The position numbers and the translations under genes are program-made. From an uncultured Clostridia bacterium (GTDB taxonomy: Bacteria; Bacillota; Clostridia; Oscillospirales; Acutalibacteraceae), in contig CALZID010000012.1 of the NCBI GenBank assembly GCA_945787805.1, forward strand, positions 1 through 57,940: DNA of 57,940 nucleotides. Direction: 5' to 3'. Each line of letters starts with the position of its first letter. Position 1 is the stretch's first letter. The notes beneath the pieces are model-generated. The model was not told where the DNA came from, ran no database searches, and worked only from the letters and a program-made list of their open reading frames with translations. Below are positions 17,344 to 24,533 of the stretch, one piece after another.

Positions 17344-17687
17344 TTTATACTCTCCTTTAATGTCTTACAACTTGCAATCAACATTCGTCTGATTCGACCG
17401 CAAAGATTTCTATGCTTTTTATAGATTTCTTCATCAATAGCGTTCGTATTGAACAACAAACGCAACCATCCTTCGGTTTCGCTACATTCCTTAAGAGCAA
17501 TTTCAAATTTTGAAAGCATATCCGCTTTGCTTTGCCCATAATTTGCTTCACGAATGTTTGCATAAACACTGCTCGAACTTTTACGGATCTGAAAAAGAGT
17601 GTTAGATGGTGCTTTGATATTTTGGCATAGCAATTCTATTTCTGTTGCAAGCTGTTCAGAATATATCAGCAAATAATTTTTCGGCAT
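17340..17687 (-). CDS. four-helix-bundle protein (S23/IVP family)
   Basis: 115 residues, all helical by composition, with SSSVYANIREANYGQSKADM and a later FEIALKECSETEGWL, the typical signature of the 23S-intervening-sequence protein family (TIGR02436-like). Such proteins form small pentameric four-helix bundles related to the Avd accessory protein of diversity-generating retroelements; their role is mostly unknown. Here it is a free-standing gene, not in an rRNA insert, and no reverse transcriptase is nearby. AAAGGAGTG precedes the ATG. It heads a two-gene unit with the lipoprotein, and its promoter abuts the hairpin array at 17735-17900. Confidence 0.85.
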   Translation of the reverse strand: MPKNYLLIYSEQLATEIELLCQNIKAPSNTLFQIRKSSSSVYANIREANYGQSKADMLSKFEIALKECSETEGWLRLLFNTNAIDEEIYKKHRNLCGRIRRMLIASCKTLKESIK

Positions 17688-17708
17688 ATAACCACTCCTT
17701 TCAAGAGA

Positions 17709-17737
17709 ATTATACTACTTTTCCACAAACAAATCAA
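17709..17737 (-). promoter_or_regulatory. promoter of the four-helix-bundle / lipoprotein unit
   Basis: Minus strand TTGATT (17737-17732), 17-base spacer, TATAAT (17714-17709). The -35 box overlaps the first three bases of the first hairpin in the array, so hairpin formation or a protein bound there could affect it. Confidence 0.6.
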
Positions 17738-17900
17738 GGCGAAGCCTTGTATAGCATCAATTCCGCAGGAATTGCATATCATCAACACGCAGTGTTGCAT
17801 CTCATCAAGCCGCAGGTAATACAGCCTTCGGCTGATGATATGCGCCTACGGCGATGATATACACGCTGACGCGTGATGATATGCCAAGCCTGCGGCTTGG
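17735..17900. repeat. array of seven short hairpins with shared linkers
   Basis: Perfect small hairpins in order: 17735-17749 (CAAGGC/GAA loop), 17758-17774 (CAATTCC/GCA), 17783-17797 (CAACAC/GCA), 17822-17834 (CAGCC/TTC), 17843-17853 (CGCC/TAC), 17862-17875 (CACGC/TGAC) and 17884-17900 (CCAAGCC/TGC). Linkers are CATATCATC-like in the left half and its reverse complement GATGATATG in the right half, so the array is itself roughly inverted. Stem sequences all differ but pairing is kept. A degenerate unit lies at 17808-17820. No spacers of CRISPR type. Confidence 0.85.
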
Positions 17901-17902
17901 AT

Positions 17903-17946
17903 AAAAAAAGAAGTAACTTTTGGTAGACAAAAGTTACTTCTTTTTT
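17903..17946. terminator. strong bidirectional terminator behind tRNA-Leu
   Basis: Perfect 19-bp stem (17904-17922 / 17928-17946) with a five-base loop and T-runs on both strands. The right arm reaches the last base of the tRNA CCA end, so the hairpin starts directly at the tRNA 3' terminus. Confidence 0.85.
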
Positions 17947-18032
17947 GGTGCCGGTGACCGGGGTCGAACCGGTACGGTATCGCTACCACTGGATTTTGAG
18001 TCCAGCACGTCTGCCAATTCCATCACACCGGC
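17946..18032 (-). tRNA. tRNA-Leu (anticodon CAA)
   Basis: Class II tRNA on the minus strand. Acceptor GCCGGTG pairs with CACCGGC, the anticodon arm is CTGGA-CTCAAAA-TCCAG with anticodon CAA reading UUG, there is a long variable arm, and the T-loop is GGTTCGACC. CCA is encoded (17948-17946). Length is 84 bases without CCA. It has a consensus promoter and its own terminator, so it is a single-gene unit. Confidence 0.96.
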
Positions 18033-18049
18033 ATTTATATGACTAAAAT

Positions 18050-18078
18050 ATTATATGAAATTAAGTTCAAAAAGTCAA
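18050..18078 (-). promoter_or_regulatory. promoter of tRNA-Leu
   Basis: Minus strand TTGACT (18078-18073), 17-base spacer, TATAAT (18055-18050), ending 18 bases before the tRNA 5' end. Confidence 0.7.
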
Positions 18079-18096
18079 TAGCCAATATAAAAATAA

Positions 18097-18888
18097 TTAG
18101 AATATGTGTTTCCACTTGTCACTTTTTCTGAATGAGAAGTATTCGTCGCCGTGACCGATGATAATGTGGTCGTTAAGCTTAATTCCGACTGACTCCAACA
18201 CATTTGCCATTGCAATAGTTGCATTGATATCTGCTTTTGAAGGCGCAGTAATACCTGAAGGATGGTTATGTATCAAAATTACACTTGCCGCCTTTGAAAG
18301 AATGGCACATTCGGTTATTTTGCGATTATTTATCATTGTGGCATTTATTGTGCCTTCACTTATCAAATCAAAGCTTAATTTCTTACAATTACTGTCAAGA
18401 CATAGCAAGTATAGTTTTTCTTCGGTTAAGCCCACAAAATGCTTTGCGGCATATTTGGCAACAAGCTCGGAGCTGTTAAGATGAACTTCTGTCTTGTTGA
18501 GCTTATCTTTCTCGTACATTCTGAAAAGCTGCGGCATAAGTTTAATCAGGAGAGCGCTGCGCTCACCTACCCCTTCGACTTTGCAAAGTTCTTCATAATC
18601 AGCATCAAGCACCTCTGACAATGAGCCGAAACGGTAAATCAAGTTATGAGCTATTTCATTAGTATCTTTCACCGGAATACTATAAAACAGCAATAGCTCA
18701 AGTATGTTGTGGTCTTGAAAGGTTTCGAGTCCGTTATTCAAAAAACTCTCTCGGAGTCTTTGCCTATGCTTTTCGTGCGGATTTTCGGGCTTTTTCTTGG
18801 GTTTTGATGATTCCTTCAACACATTTCCTTCAAGACCGACTTTTTCTCTGTTTTTATACTCATACATATCGGGCACTTTTCTTGCCAT
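18097..18888 (-). CDS. radC: RadC-family JAB domain protein
   Basis: 263 residues. N-terminal helix-hairpin-helix area (KVEGVGERSALLI, about residues 105-120) followed by the JAB/MPN metalloprotease-like fold with LIHNHPSGITAPSKAD, which supplies the HxH...D metal site. Despite the name, a repair role is not proven; RadC proteins are widespread in bacteria and also in mobile elements. It is the last gene of the metF-DUF5685-J-membrane protein run, two bases after the membrane protein stop, so it is co-transcribed. Length slightly above the usual 225 because of a polar N-terminal extension. Confidence 0.92.
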   Translation of the reverse strand: MARKVPDMYEYKNREKVGLEGNVLKESSKPKKKPENPHEKHRQRLRESFLNNGLETFQDHNILELLLFYSIPVKDTNEIAHNLIYRFGSLSEVLDADYEELCKVEGVGERSALLIKLMPQLFRMYEKDKLNKTEVHLNSSELVAKYAAKHFVGLTEEKLYLLCLDSNCKKLSFDLISEGTINATMINNRKITECAILSKAASVILIHNHPSGITAPSKADINATIAMANVLESVGIKLNDHIIIGHGDEYFSFRKSDKWKHIF

Positions 18889-18890
18889 TA

Positions 18891-19436
18891 TTATTTAAAC
18901 ATCCTTTTAATATATTTTTGCCAACGAACCAAATAAACTGTTACCAATCGGGTTAATGCTATATCATAAAGCGCAAAAACTATATTACCCACAAGCAACA
19001 ATGCCGGTAAAGCGTATTTGCCCAAAAAATCAATATCGTCAAATGAAATCATAAATACTTTTGATATCACAAAATATGAAGAAATCATTGCTATATTAAA
19101 AATTAAATATTTAATTATCCAAGAGAGAGTTTTGCCGGTTTTATTCTCAATGAAGCTCTTAATTATCGGATAATACCCAAAAAACGCAGCATACATTACT
19201 GCGGCTTCTTTATCGGCAACAACTAACAAAGAGAGTATTGATACGGCAATATAGATAGCGCCGGCAAAAACAGAGCCCAGTTCGATAACCACTGCCATTA
19301 ACAACGCTCCGCACAAAGCCGGAATTGCATAAGTTAATGTCGGAATTATGCCCGTGGAGAACATAAACACAATTGACAAAGCCACAATTATTCCGCCGAA
19401 TGCAGCTTTAAAAGAAAGCAATTTATTATTTCTCAT
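18891..19436 (-). CDS. integral membrane protein, unknown family
   Basis: 181 residues with about five to six membrane helices and an opening that includes LLSFKAAFGGIIVALSIVF. The IPTLTYAIPALCGALLMAVV stretch, the DKEAAVMYAAFFGYYPI stretch and a C-terminal LYDIALTRLV are distinctive and I associate them with a conserved but uncharacterised clostridial membrane family; similarity in style to ECF-type substrate-binding subunits is possible. It sits between the J-domain protein (1 base gap) and radC (2 base gap), so all are almost certainly made together. Function unknown. Confidence 0.8.
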   Translation of the reverse strand: MRNNKLLSFKAAFGGIIVALSIVFMFSTGIIPTLTYAIPALCGALLMAVVIELGSVFAGAIYIAVSILSLLVVADKEAAVMYAAFFGYYPIIKSFIENKTGKTLSWIIKYLIFNIAMISSYFVISKVFMISFDDIDFLGKYALPALLLVGNIVFALYDIALTRLVTVYLVRWQKYIKRMFK

Positions 19437-19437
19437 A

Positions 19438-20025
19438 TCAACAACATGGGATTAAATCCCCACCCATACATTCACAGCAACAGTCGGCGCAGATTAGTCC
19501 CTGACAGATATCGCAAGTGCTGCAGCCCGATGCATTACGAGATGTTCTGTATCCGCCTGTTGAATTCATATTCATTGCGTTAAATGCCGCCGCATATTCG
19601 CTGTTTGACGGGTCCATCGAACAAGCGGTCTGATAACAACGGTAGGCTTCGTTCAGCCAACCGCGCCGTTGATGAATCATTCCTTTCAAGTAGTGCCATT
19701 CGGCAGTTCTCATATTATTGGGAATTCCGTCAAGAATTGTTTCAGCATCATCAATTCTGCCGGCATTTATTCTCTGCCGAACATCTGAGAATTGTGAAGA
19801 ACCTCCCTTATATGAAGAATTCGAGTTGTTATAATAAGCGCCTGTGCCTCTGATTTCGTTGAGCACATAGTCATAAGCTTCATTAAGTTCATTCATTCTG
19901 CTTGTTTTTTCACTGTCGGAAGAAGATGAATTCTGTATGCTTGCCGCAATGCTTCTGTATGCGTTCATAACCTCTTGTTCAGATGCATTTTTGCCAACCC
20001 CGAGAAATTCATAAGGATTATTCAC
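19438..20025 (-). CDS. J-domain-like protein lacking HPD, with Cys-rich tail
   Basis: 195 residues. N-terminal J-like segment begins NPYEFLGVGKNASEQEVMNA and later has MNELNEAYDYVLNE, but the HPD tripeptide that activates DnaK is replaced by a serine-rich stretch (SIQNSSSSDSE). The middle part looks like one or two TPR helices (AEWHYLKGMIHQRRGWLNEA, then YRCYQTACSMDP). The last 28 residues hold ten cysteines, including the motifs CSTCDIC and CADCCCEC, probably a metal-binding or disulfide module. I prefer GTG at 20025, with GAGG 8 bases upstream; the GTG at 20034 lies inside the ribosome site. It overlaps the end of the DUF5685 gene by 8 bases. Confidence 0.82.
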   Translation of the reverse strand: MNNPYEFLGVGKNASEQEVMNAYRSIAASIQNSSSSDSEKTSRMNELNEAYDYVLNEIRGTGAYYNNSNSSYKGGSSQFSDVRQRINAGRIDDAETILDGIPNNMRTAEWHYLKGMIHQRRGWLNEAYRCYQTACSMDPSNSEYAAAFNAMNMNSTGGYRTSRNASGCSTCDICQGLICADCCCECMGGDLIPCC

Positions 20026-20863
20026 TTTTCTCACCTCTGTATTTTTTTATAATTCTGTCTAACTGATAATTCAAACCGTCATATATAATATTATTTATTA
20101 TTGACTCAGTTTTATTAAATTTAAGTTCCTGCAAAAGCATAGTTAATTCGCCGATTGAAAGTCTTATTGAAACCGCAGCATCACTCTCGACATCTTTTGA
20201 TTTAAAAAACGGATTAAATGAATTTGACTTTTCATCATCTTTGTAATCATCAAAAGCGTCAAGATAATAGACTACCCTGCCCAATTGATAACCGAATCTA
20301 TATGATTTTTCGTATACTTCTTCATTTTCGCCGTAAGAAAATAACCACCCGAGCATTTTTGCCGATGCATCAGCCGATAAATCCAAGCTTGGATTTTCCT
20401 GTTTTTCAACATCAAGCTGTTCTTCCATACCCTTTTCTATTGTTTTATATATATCCGGATATTTTTTAACGGCTTTATTTTTGAGTAAAGCAAAATAAGG
20501 TAAAATCAGATAAAAAAGCAATTTTTTTATTGTTTTGCTATCATTCAAATTATCTTTTAATTTAAAATATGCCAAAATCACGGTTATGGCGCTTGCTGTT
20601 TTATAGATGTCATCTTCGCAAGTAATTTTAAAGCATTTTTTACAAGGATTGAATGTACAACGGGACATTTTTGCATTTGTATCAGCATTTCTTATACCCA
20701 TTTTAAACAGTACAAAAAATGCGCCGTCATAACTTAAAAGAAATCTTGAAAGAACACCGTATTCTTTTCCCATTTCTTTGCAAAGGGTACAATAAACGCC
20801 CTTATATGCGTCGTAATCTTTAATTTTAAGTTCAGGTTTATAAGCAGTTACATAGCCGAACAT
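20018..20863 (-). CDS. DUF5685 family protein
   Basis: 281 residues, mostly helical, beginning MFGYVTAYKPELKIKDYDAY. Near the N-terminus are YCTLCK and then RCTFNPCKKCFKITCEDD, a cluster of six cysteines likely to bind metal. A later AYFKLKDNLND recalls the aspartate-rich helices of all-alpha isoprenoid-type folds, but the classic DDxxD is not present, so this is only resemblance. The DUF5685 assignment is from memory of the family pattern. It follows metF by 3 bases and overlaps the J-domain-like gene, so a joint role with that protein is inferred. No function is established. Confidence 0.75.
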   Translation of the reverse strand: MFGYVTAYKPELKIKDYDAYKGVYCTLCKEMGKEYGVLSRFLLSYDGAFFVLFKMGIRNADTNAKMSRCTFNPCKKCFKITCEDDIYKTASAITVILAYFKLKDNLNDSKTIKKLLFYLILPYFALLKNKAVKKYPDIYKTIEKGMEEQLDVEKQENPSLDLSADASAKMLGWLFSYGENEEVYEKSYRFGYQLGRVVYYLDAFDDYKDDEKSNSFNPFFKSKDVESDAAVSIRLSIGELTMLLQELKFNKTESIINNIIYDGLNYQLDRIIKKYRGEKSE

Positions 20864-20866
20864 AAA

Positions 20867-21724
20867 CTATTTGTTAATCCCCTTTAATACCGTTTTGGCA
20901 ACATGCGGTTTGTTCATGGTATAAATGTGAATTCCGTTCACTCCGTTTGACAGGAGTTCATTGATTTGATTTATTGCAAAGTCAAGCCCTGCTTTTTCAA
21001 GCTCTGTCGGGTTATCTTTATATTTTTCAAGAAAATCACTGACTTTCGGCGGTATTTTTGTACCCGACAAAGAGATAATTCTATCAATTTGCTTAATATT
21101 GGTAATCGGCATAATACCCGCAAAAATCGGAGCATAAACGCCTTTCTTTCTAACCTTTTCTAAAAACTCACAGAAAACACCGTTATCATAAAAAAGCTGT
21201 GTTATGAAGAAATCTACTCCGCAATCAAATTTGATTTTTAAATTATCGATATCTTTTTCAAGACTGTCACATTCGGGATGACACTCGGGATAACAAGCGC
21301 CGCCGATATCGAAGCATTCATATTTTTTTATGTGTGCAACAAGCTCACTCGCATATTTATAGTATTCACCCGCAGGTTTTACAAAATCGGTGGGAATATC
21401 GCCCCGCATAGCAAGGATATTGTCGATATTATTTTCTTTTAATGCTTCAAGTATCTCATCAATTTTTTCCTTGGATGTTGACGCACAGGTCAAATGAGCA
21501 AGGGCAGTTGTATCAAGCCTGTTTTTAATAAGTGACGCAATTTTTGTTGTATATTGACTTGTGCCGCCGCCCGCACCGTATGTAACACTCATAAAGTCAG
21601 GGTTAAATGCCGCAAGCTCTCTGACTGACCACTCAATACTGTCGAATGCCGAATCGGTTTTTGGCGGAAAAACTTCAAAAGAAATCAATTGATCCTTAAC
21701 CATCAATTTTTCAGTAATTCTCAT
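20867..21724 (-). CDS. metF: 5,10-methylenetetrahydrofolate reductase
   Basis: 285-residue FAD-binding TIM-barrel enzyme reducing methylene-THF to methyl-THF for methionine synthesis. Motifs: SFEVFPPKTD at the N-terminus, SVTYGAGG, LAHLTC, NILAMRGDIP and DFFITQLFYD. I start at the ATG at 21724 behind GGTGGTGAAATTT; the frame is open to GTG at 21736. It lies 118 bases downstream of the Stn-like complex but a hairpin terminator and a new promoter separate them, so coupling to that complex is not demanded. It is first in a run of five tightly packed genes ending at radC. Confidence 0.94.
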   Translation of the reverse strand: MRITEKLMVKDQLISFEVFPPKTDSAFDSIEWSVRELAAFNPDFMSVTYGAGGGTSQYTTKIASLIKNRLDTTALAHLTCASTSKEKIDEILEALKENNIDNILAMRGDIPTDFVKPAGEYYKYASELVAHIKKYECFDIGGACYPECHPECDSLEKDIDNLKIKFDCGVDFFITQLFYDNGVFCEFLEKVRKKGVYAPIFAGIMPITNIKQIDRIISLSGTKIPPKVSDFLEKYKDNPTELEKAGLDFAINQINELLSNGVNGIHIYTMNKPHVAKTVLKGINK

Positions 21725-21741
21725 AAATTTCACCACCTATG

Positions 21742-21770
21742 ATAATAACACAGTACTCAATATTTATCAA
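21742..21770 (-). promoter_or_regulatory. promoter of the metF operon
   Basis: Minus strand TTGATA (21770-21765), 17-base spacer, TATTAT (21747-21742), about 18 bases before the metF start. Very short leader expected. Confidence 0.5.
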
Positions 21771-21804
21771 GAAAATCAGAGATTTTTTACATTTATTTAA
21801 CAAA

Positions 21805-21832
21805 TTATCCCCATCGGTTATGACGGGGATAA
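21805..21832 (-). terminator. terminator of the Stn-like operon
   Basis: Minus strand stem TTATCCCC / GGGGATAA with a 12-base loop followed by TTTGTT, 11 bases past the stop of the fused subunit. Confidence 0.55.
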
Positions 21833-21842
21833 AATCTTGCAA

Positions 21843-24533
21843 TTAAAACAATGAGCTGCTCTTGATTATTTCTTCGTTTGTAACTTTTCCAGTTGAAACC
21901 GCATTTATTTCTTTTTCCGCTTCACAAGTTATGTCATCATAAGAATTTTTGAGCTTTTTGTTGATGACTTCCGCAAAGGTTTCTTTTGTAAATATAGCTT
22001 TCTGTGTTTTCTTGTTACCGTATTTATCAAAGAATGTTCCGTTTTCACAATAAGGTGATAAGGCAGCAACATATTTATTTGCATTTGTTTCAATTTGAGC
22101 GTTTACAAGTAAAACAGATTTAATATTTTGCGGCAAAGTATTATACTCTTTAATTCCGAGTTTTGAAATAGCATAATAGTTTGCATCTGTTTCGTTTGCA
22201 ACCGTATAAATTGACGCATTGTTTTCTTCTGAAAATTTTTTGAGAACAAACAAAGCTTCCGCCGAAACTCTGCCCCCTACAACTATTGCAAAATCGGTAT
22301 TTACGAGAGCCGACAAATCATCAATTTGATTTTGCGCTTTATCGTTGAGCACACCGAAACGCCCGCCCTTGCAGAGAATTCCGTTATTCACAGGTAATGC
22401 TCTTGTAACGGTTGAGCCGATATAACGATAATCAATATCACAGAGATTTGAACAGTTTGTGCAAATACTCATTTGTGATTTTTCTTTGACGGGAACATTC
22501 TTTGAAAATGCAGTTTTTTCTCTTAATGCTCCTGTCGGACAAAGGGCTACACACTGTCCGCATGCGATACAATCCGTCTCTTTAAGCGGTTTCGAAAGCT
22601 CGGGCTCCACAAGAGTGTTAAATCCGCGATTGATAAGTCCGATTGCAGATTTACCCATAACTTCTTCGCACACACGAACACAAAGTCCGCAAAGAATACA
22701 TTTATCGGTATTTCGTGCAATTAAATCATTTGCATTTTCTTGATTTCTGTTATGCTTTTCGCCGTCAAATCTTGACGGATTAACATCATAATCGTTTGCA
22801 TAAGAAATGAGTTTACATTCAAAGTAATCGTGACAACCGCATTCCAAACAACGCATTGCTTCTTTTTTAGCCTGTTCTTCAGAAAAACCGAAATTAACTT
22901 CTTTGAAATTGTTTTTTCTGTCAGTGGGTGTCATGTGAGGCATTTTAGCTCTCGGTAATTTTGAAAACTTTGAATAGTCTATATCTTTGCTTTCTCTTTC
23001 AACAAAATACGGTTTTTTATAGCCGACAGTTTCACCGTTTAAATATCGGTCAATTACAACCGACACTTTCTGCGCTTCACCGATTGCGGCTATAGCGATA
23101 TCGGCGCCCTTATTTGTAGCGTCGCCCACTGCAAATACGCCTTGTAGCGATGTTGTGAATCGGCTTTCATCTGCTGAAATTGTATTTTTGCGCGTTGCTT
23201 CAAGAGCCTCAAATCCAGAGAGATTAGGATATTGACCTATCGCCATAATTACCGAATCAAGCGCTATTTCTTCTGTTTCGCCTTCAATTGCAACAGGTCT
23301 TCTGCGGCCGCTTTCGTCAGGCTCGCCGAGCTCCATTTTTTGCAAAATAACACCGTTGAGTTTTCCGTTTTCGCCTGTAAATTCAATTGGGTTTGTAAGA
23401 TATTTATAGACGACCCCTTCTTCTTCGGACTCAAGAATTTCTTGTGGGTCAGCAGGCATTTCGTCTTTTGTTCGACGGTATATAACATATACATTTTCAG
23501 CGCCTAAACGGACTGCGGTACGGCAAGCGTCCATAGCGGTATTACCGCCGCCGCAAACTGCCACATTTTTGCCTAAATTCACTTTATTGCCGAGGGCTAC
23601 TTCACGAAGAAGGTCAATACCGCCCCACACACCGTCAAGGTCTTCTCCCGGCACTCGCATTTTACTGCTGTTCCATGCGCCGATAGCAACAAGTGTAGCG
23701 TCAAAATCTTTTTGTATCTGTTCAAAAGAAATATCTTTACCGATATTCACATTGTTTTTAAGGGTTACACCCATATCTTCAATAAGCTTGATTTCTTTAT
23801 CAAGTACCGCTTTTGGAAGTCGGTATTCGGGAATTCCGTAACGAAGCATACCGCCCATTTTCTCCATTTGTTCAAAAACAGTTACGCTGTGGCCGTTTTT
23901 ACGAAGAAAATATGCGGCAGTAAGTCCTGCAGGGCCGCCGCCGATAACAGCGACTTTTTTGTTTGTATCAGGCTCTGTTTCGGGGATATATGTGTTCTCT
24001 GACAAATCCGTATCCGACACAAAGCTTTTTAAGAATGCTATTGAAATCGGCTCATCAACGTATTGTCTTCTGCATGCCTTTTCGCAAGGGTGGGGACAAA
24101 TTCTGCCGATTGACGCAGGAAGCGGTAATTTGTCTTTAATGAGTTTAACCGCTTCTGTATATTCACCGTTTGCAATAAGTCCTACATACCCCTGGCAGTC
24201 AGTTCCCGCAGGGCAAGCCTTACTGCAAGGTGCAACACAGTCACCCGTATGGTCTGAAAGCAATAATTCAAGAGCCACTTTGCGTGATGATTTAACTCTT
24301 TCGGTTTGTGTATGTACCACCATTCCGTCAGCAGCCTTTGTTGAACATGCACGAAGAAGCTTAGGATTACCTTCAACTTCAACGGTACAAAGTCCGCAAG
24401 CGCCGTATAATTCAACCCGTCCGTCATAGCACAAGTTTGGAATTTTAATACCGTTTTCAGATGCAGCATTGAGTATTGACATACCTTCTTGTGCAATAAT
24501 TTTTTTACCGTCTATTGTTAATGTAATACTCAA
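21843..24533 (-). CDS. fused NuoG-N/GltD-like flavoprotein with Fe-S domains (StnC-like)
   Basis: 896 residues in five parts. (1) Plant-type [2Fe-2S] domain with NLCYDGRVELYGACGLCTVE. (2) Cys-rich HTGDCVAPCSKACPAGTDC (about 93-111), with GRICPHPCEKACRR after it. (3) GltD/NfnB-like FAD and NAD(P)H domains: GGGPAGLTAAYF (about 195), GGGNTAMDACR (about 328), VGDATNKGADIA. (4) Two [4Fe-4S] ferredoxin motifs: CILCGLCVRVC (about 612) and CIACGQCVALCP (about 648). (5) A molybdopterin-oxidoreductase Fe4S4-type segment, CTNCSNLCDIDY...LCKGGRF, then about 200 residues, far too short for a molybdenum active site. TTG start directly after the nuoF-like stop, GGAGG 8 bases upstream. Probably the NADP(H)-reactive subunit of a bifurcating transhydrogenase. 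Confidence 0.85.
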   Translation of the reverse strand: MSITLTIDGKKIIAQEGMSILNAASENGIKIPNLCYDGRVELYGACGLCTVEVEGNPKLLRACSTKAADGMVVHTQTERVKSSRKVALELLLSDHTGDCVAPCSKACPAGTDCQGYVGLIANGEYTEAVKLIKDKLPLPASIGRICPHPCEKACRRQYVDEPISIAFLKSFVSDTDLSENTYIPETEPDTNKKVAVIGGGPAGLTAAYFLRKNGHSVTVFEQMEKMGGMLRYGIPEYRLPKAVLDKEIKLIEDMGVTLKNNVNIGKDISFEQIQKDFDATLVAIGAWNSSKMRVPGEDLDGVWGGIDLLREVALGNKVNLGKNVAVCGGGNTAMDACRTAVRLGAENVYVIYRRTKDEMPADPQEILESEEEGVVYKYLTNPIEFTGENGKLNGVILQKMELGEPDESGRRRPVAIEGETEEIALDSVIMAIGQYPNLSGFEALEATRKNTISADESRFTTSLQGVFAVGDATNKGADIAIAAIGEAQKVSVVIDRYLNGETVGYKKPYFVERESKDIDYSKFSKLPRAKMPHMTPTDRKNNFKEVNFGFSEEQAKKEAMRCLECGCHDYFECKLISYANDYDVNPSRFDGEKHNRNQENANDLIARNTDKCILCGLCVRVCEEVMGKSAIGLINRGFNTLVEPELSKPLKETDCIACGQCVALCPTGALREKTAFSKNVPVKEKSQMSICTNCSNLCDIDYRYIGSTVTRALPVNNGILCKGGRFGVLNDKAQNQIDDLSALVNTDFAIVVGGRVSAEALFVLKKFSEENNASIYTVANETDANYYAISKLGIKEYNTLPQNIKSVLLVNAQIETNANKYVAALSPYCENGTFFDKYGNKKTQKAIFTKETFAEVINKKLKNSYDDITCEAEKEINAVSTGKVTNEEIIKSSSLF

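Noticed and set aside
17340-17687. Diversity-generating retroelement accessory protein (Avd)
   Set aside because: The fold family is related, but no reverse transcriptase, template repeat or variable repeat is visible in the window.
17735-17900. CRISPR array
   Set aside because: Repeats are 8-9-base linkers around variable palindromes, there are no 25-40-base spacers, and no cas genes exist in the window.
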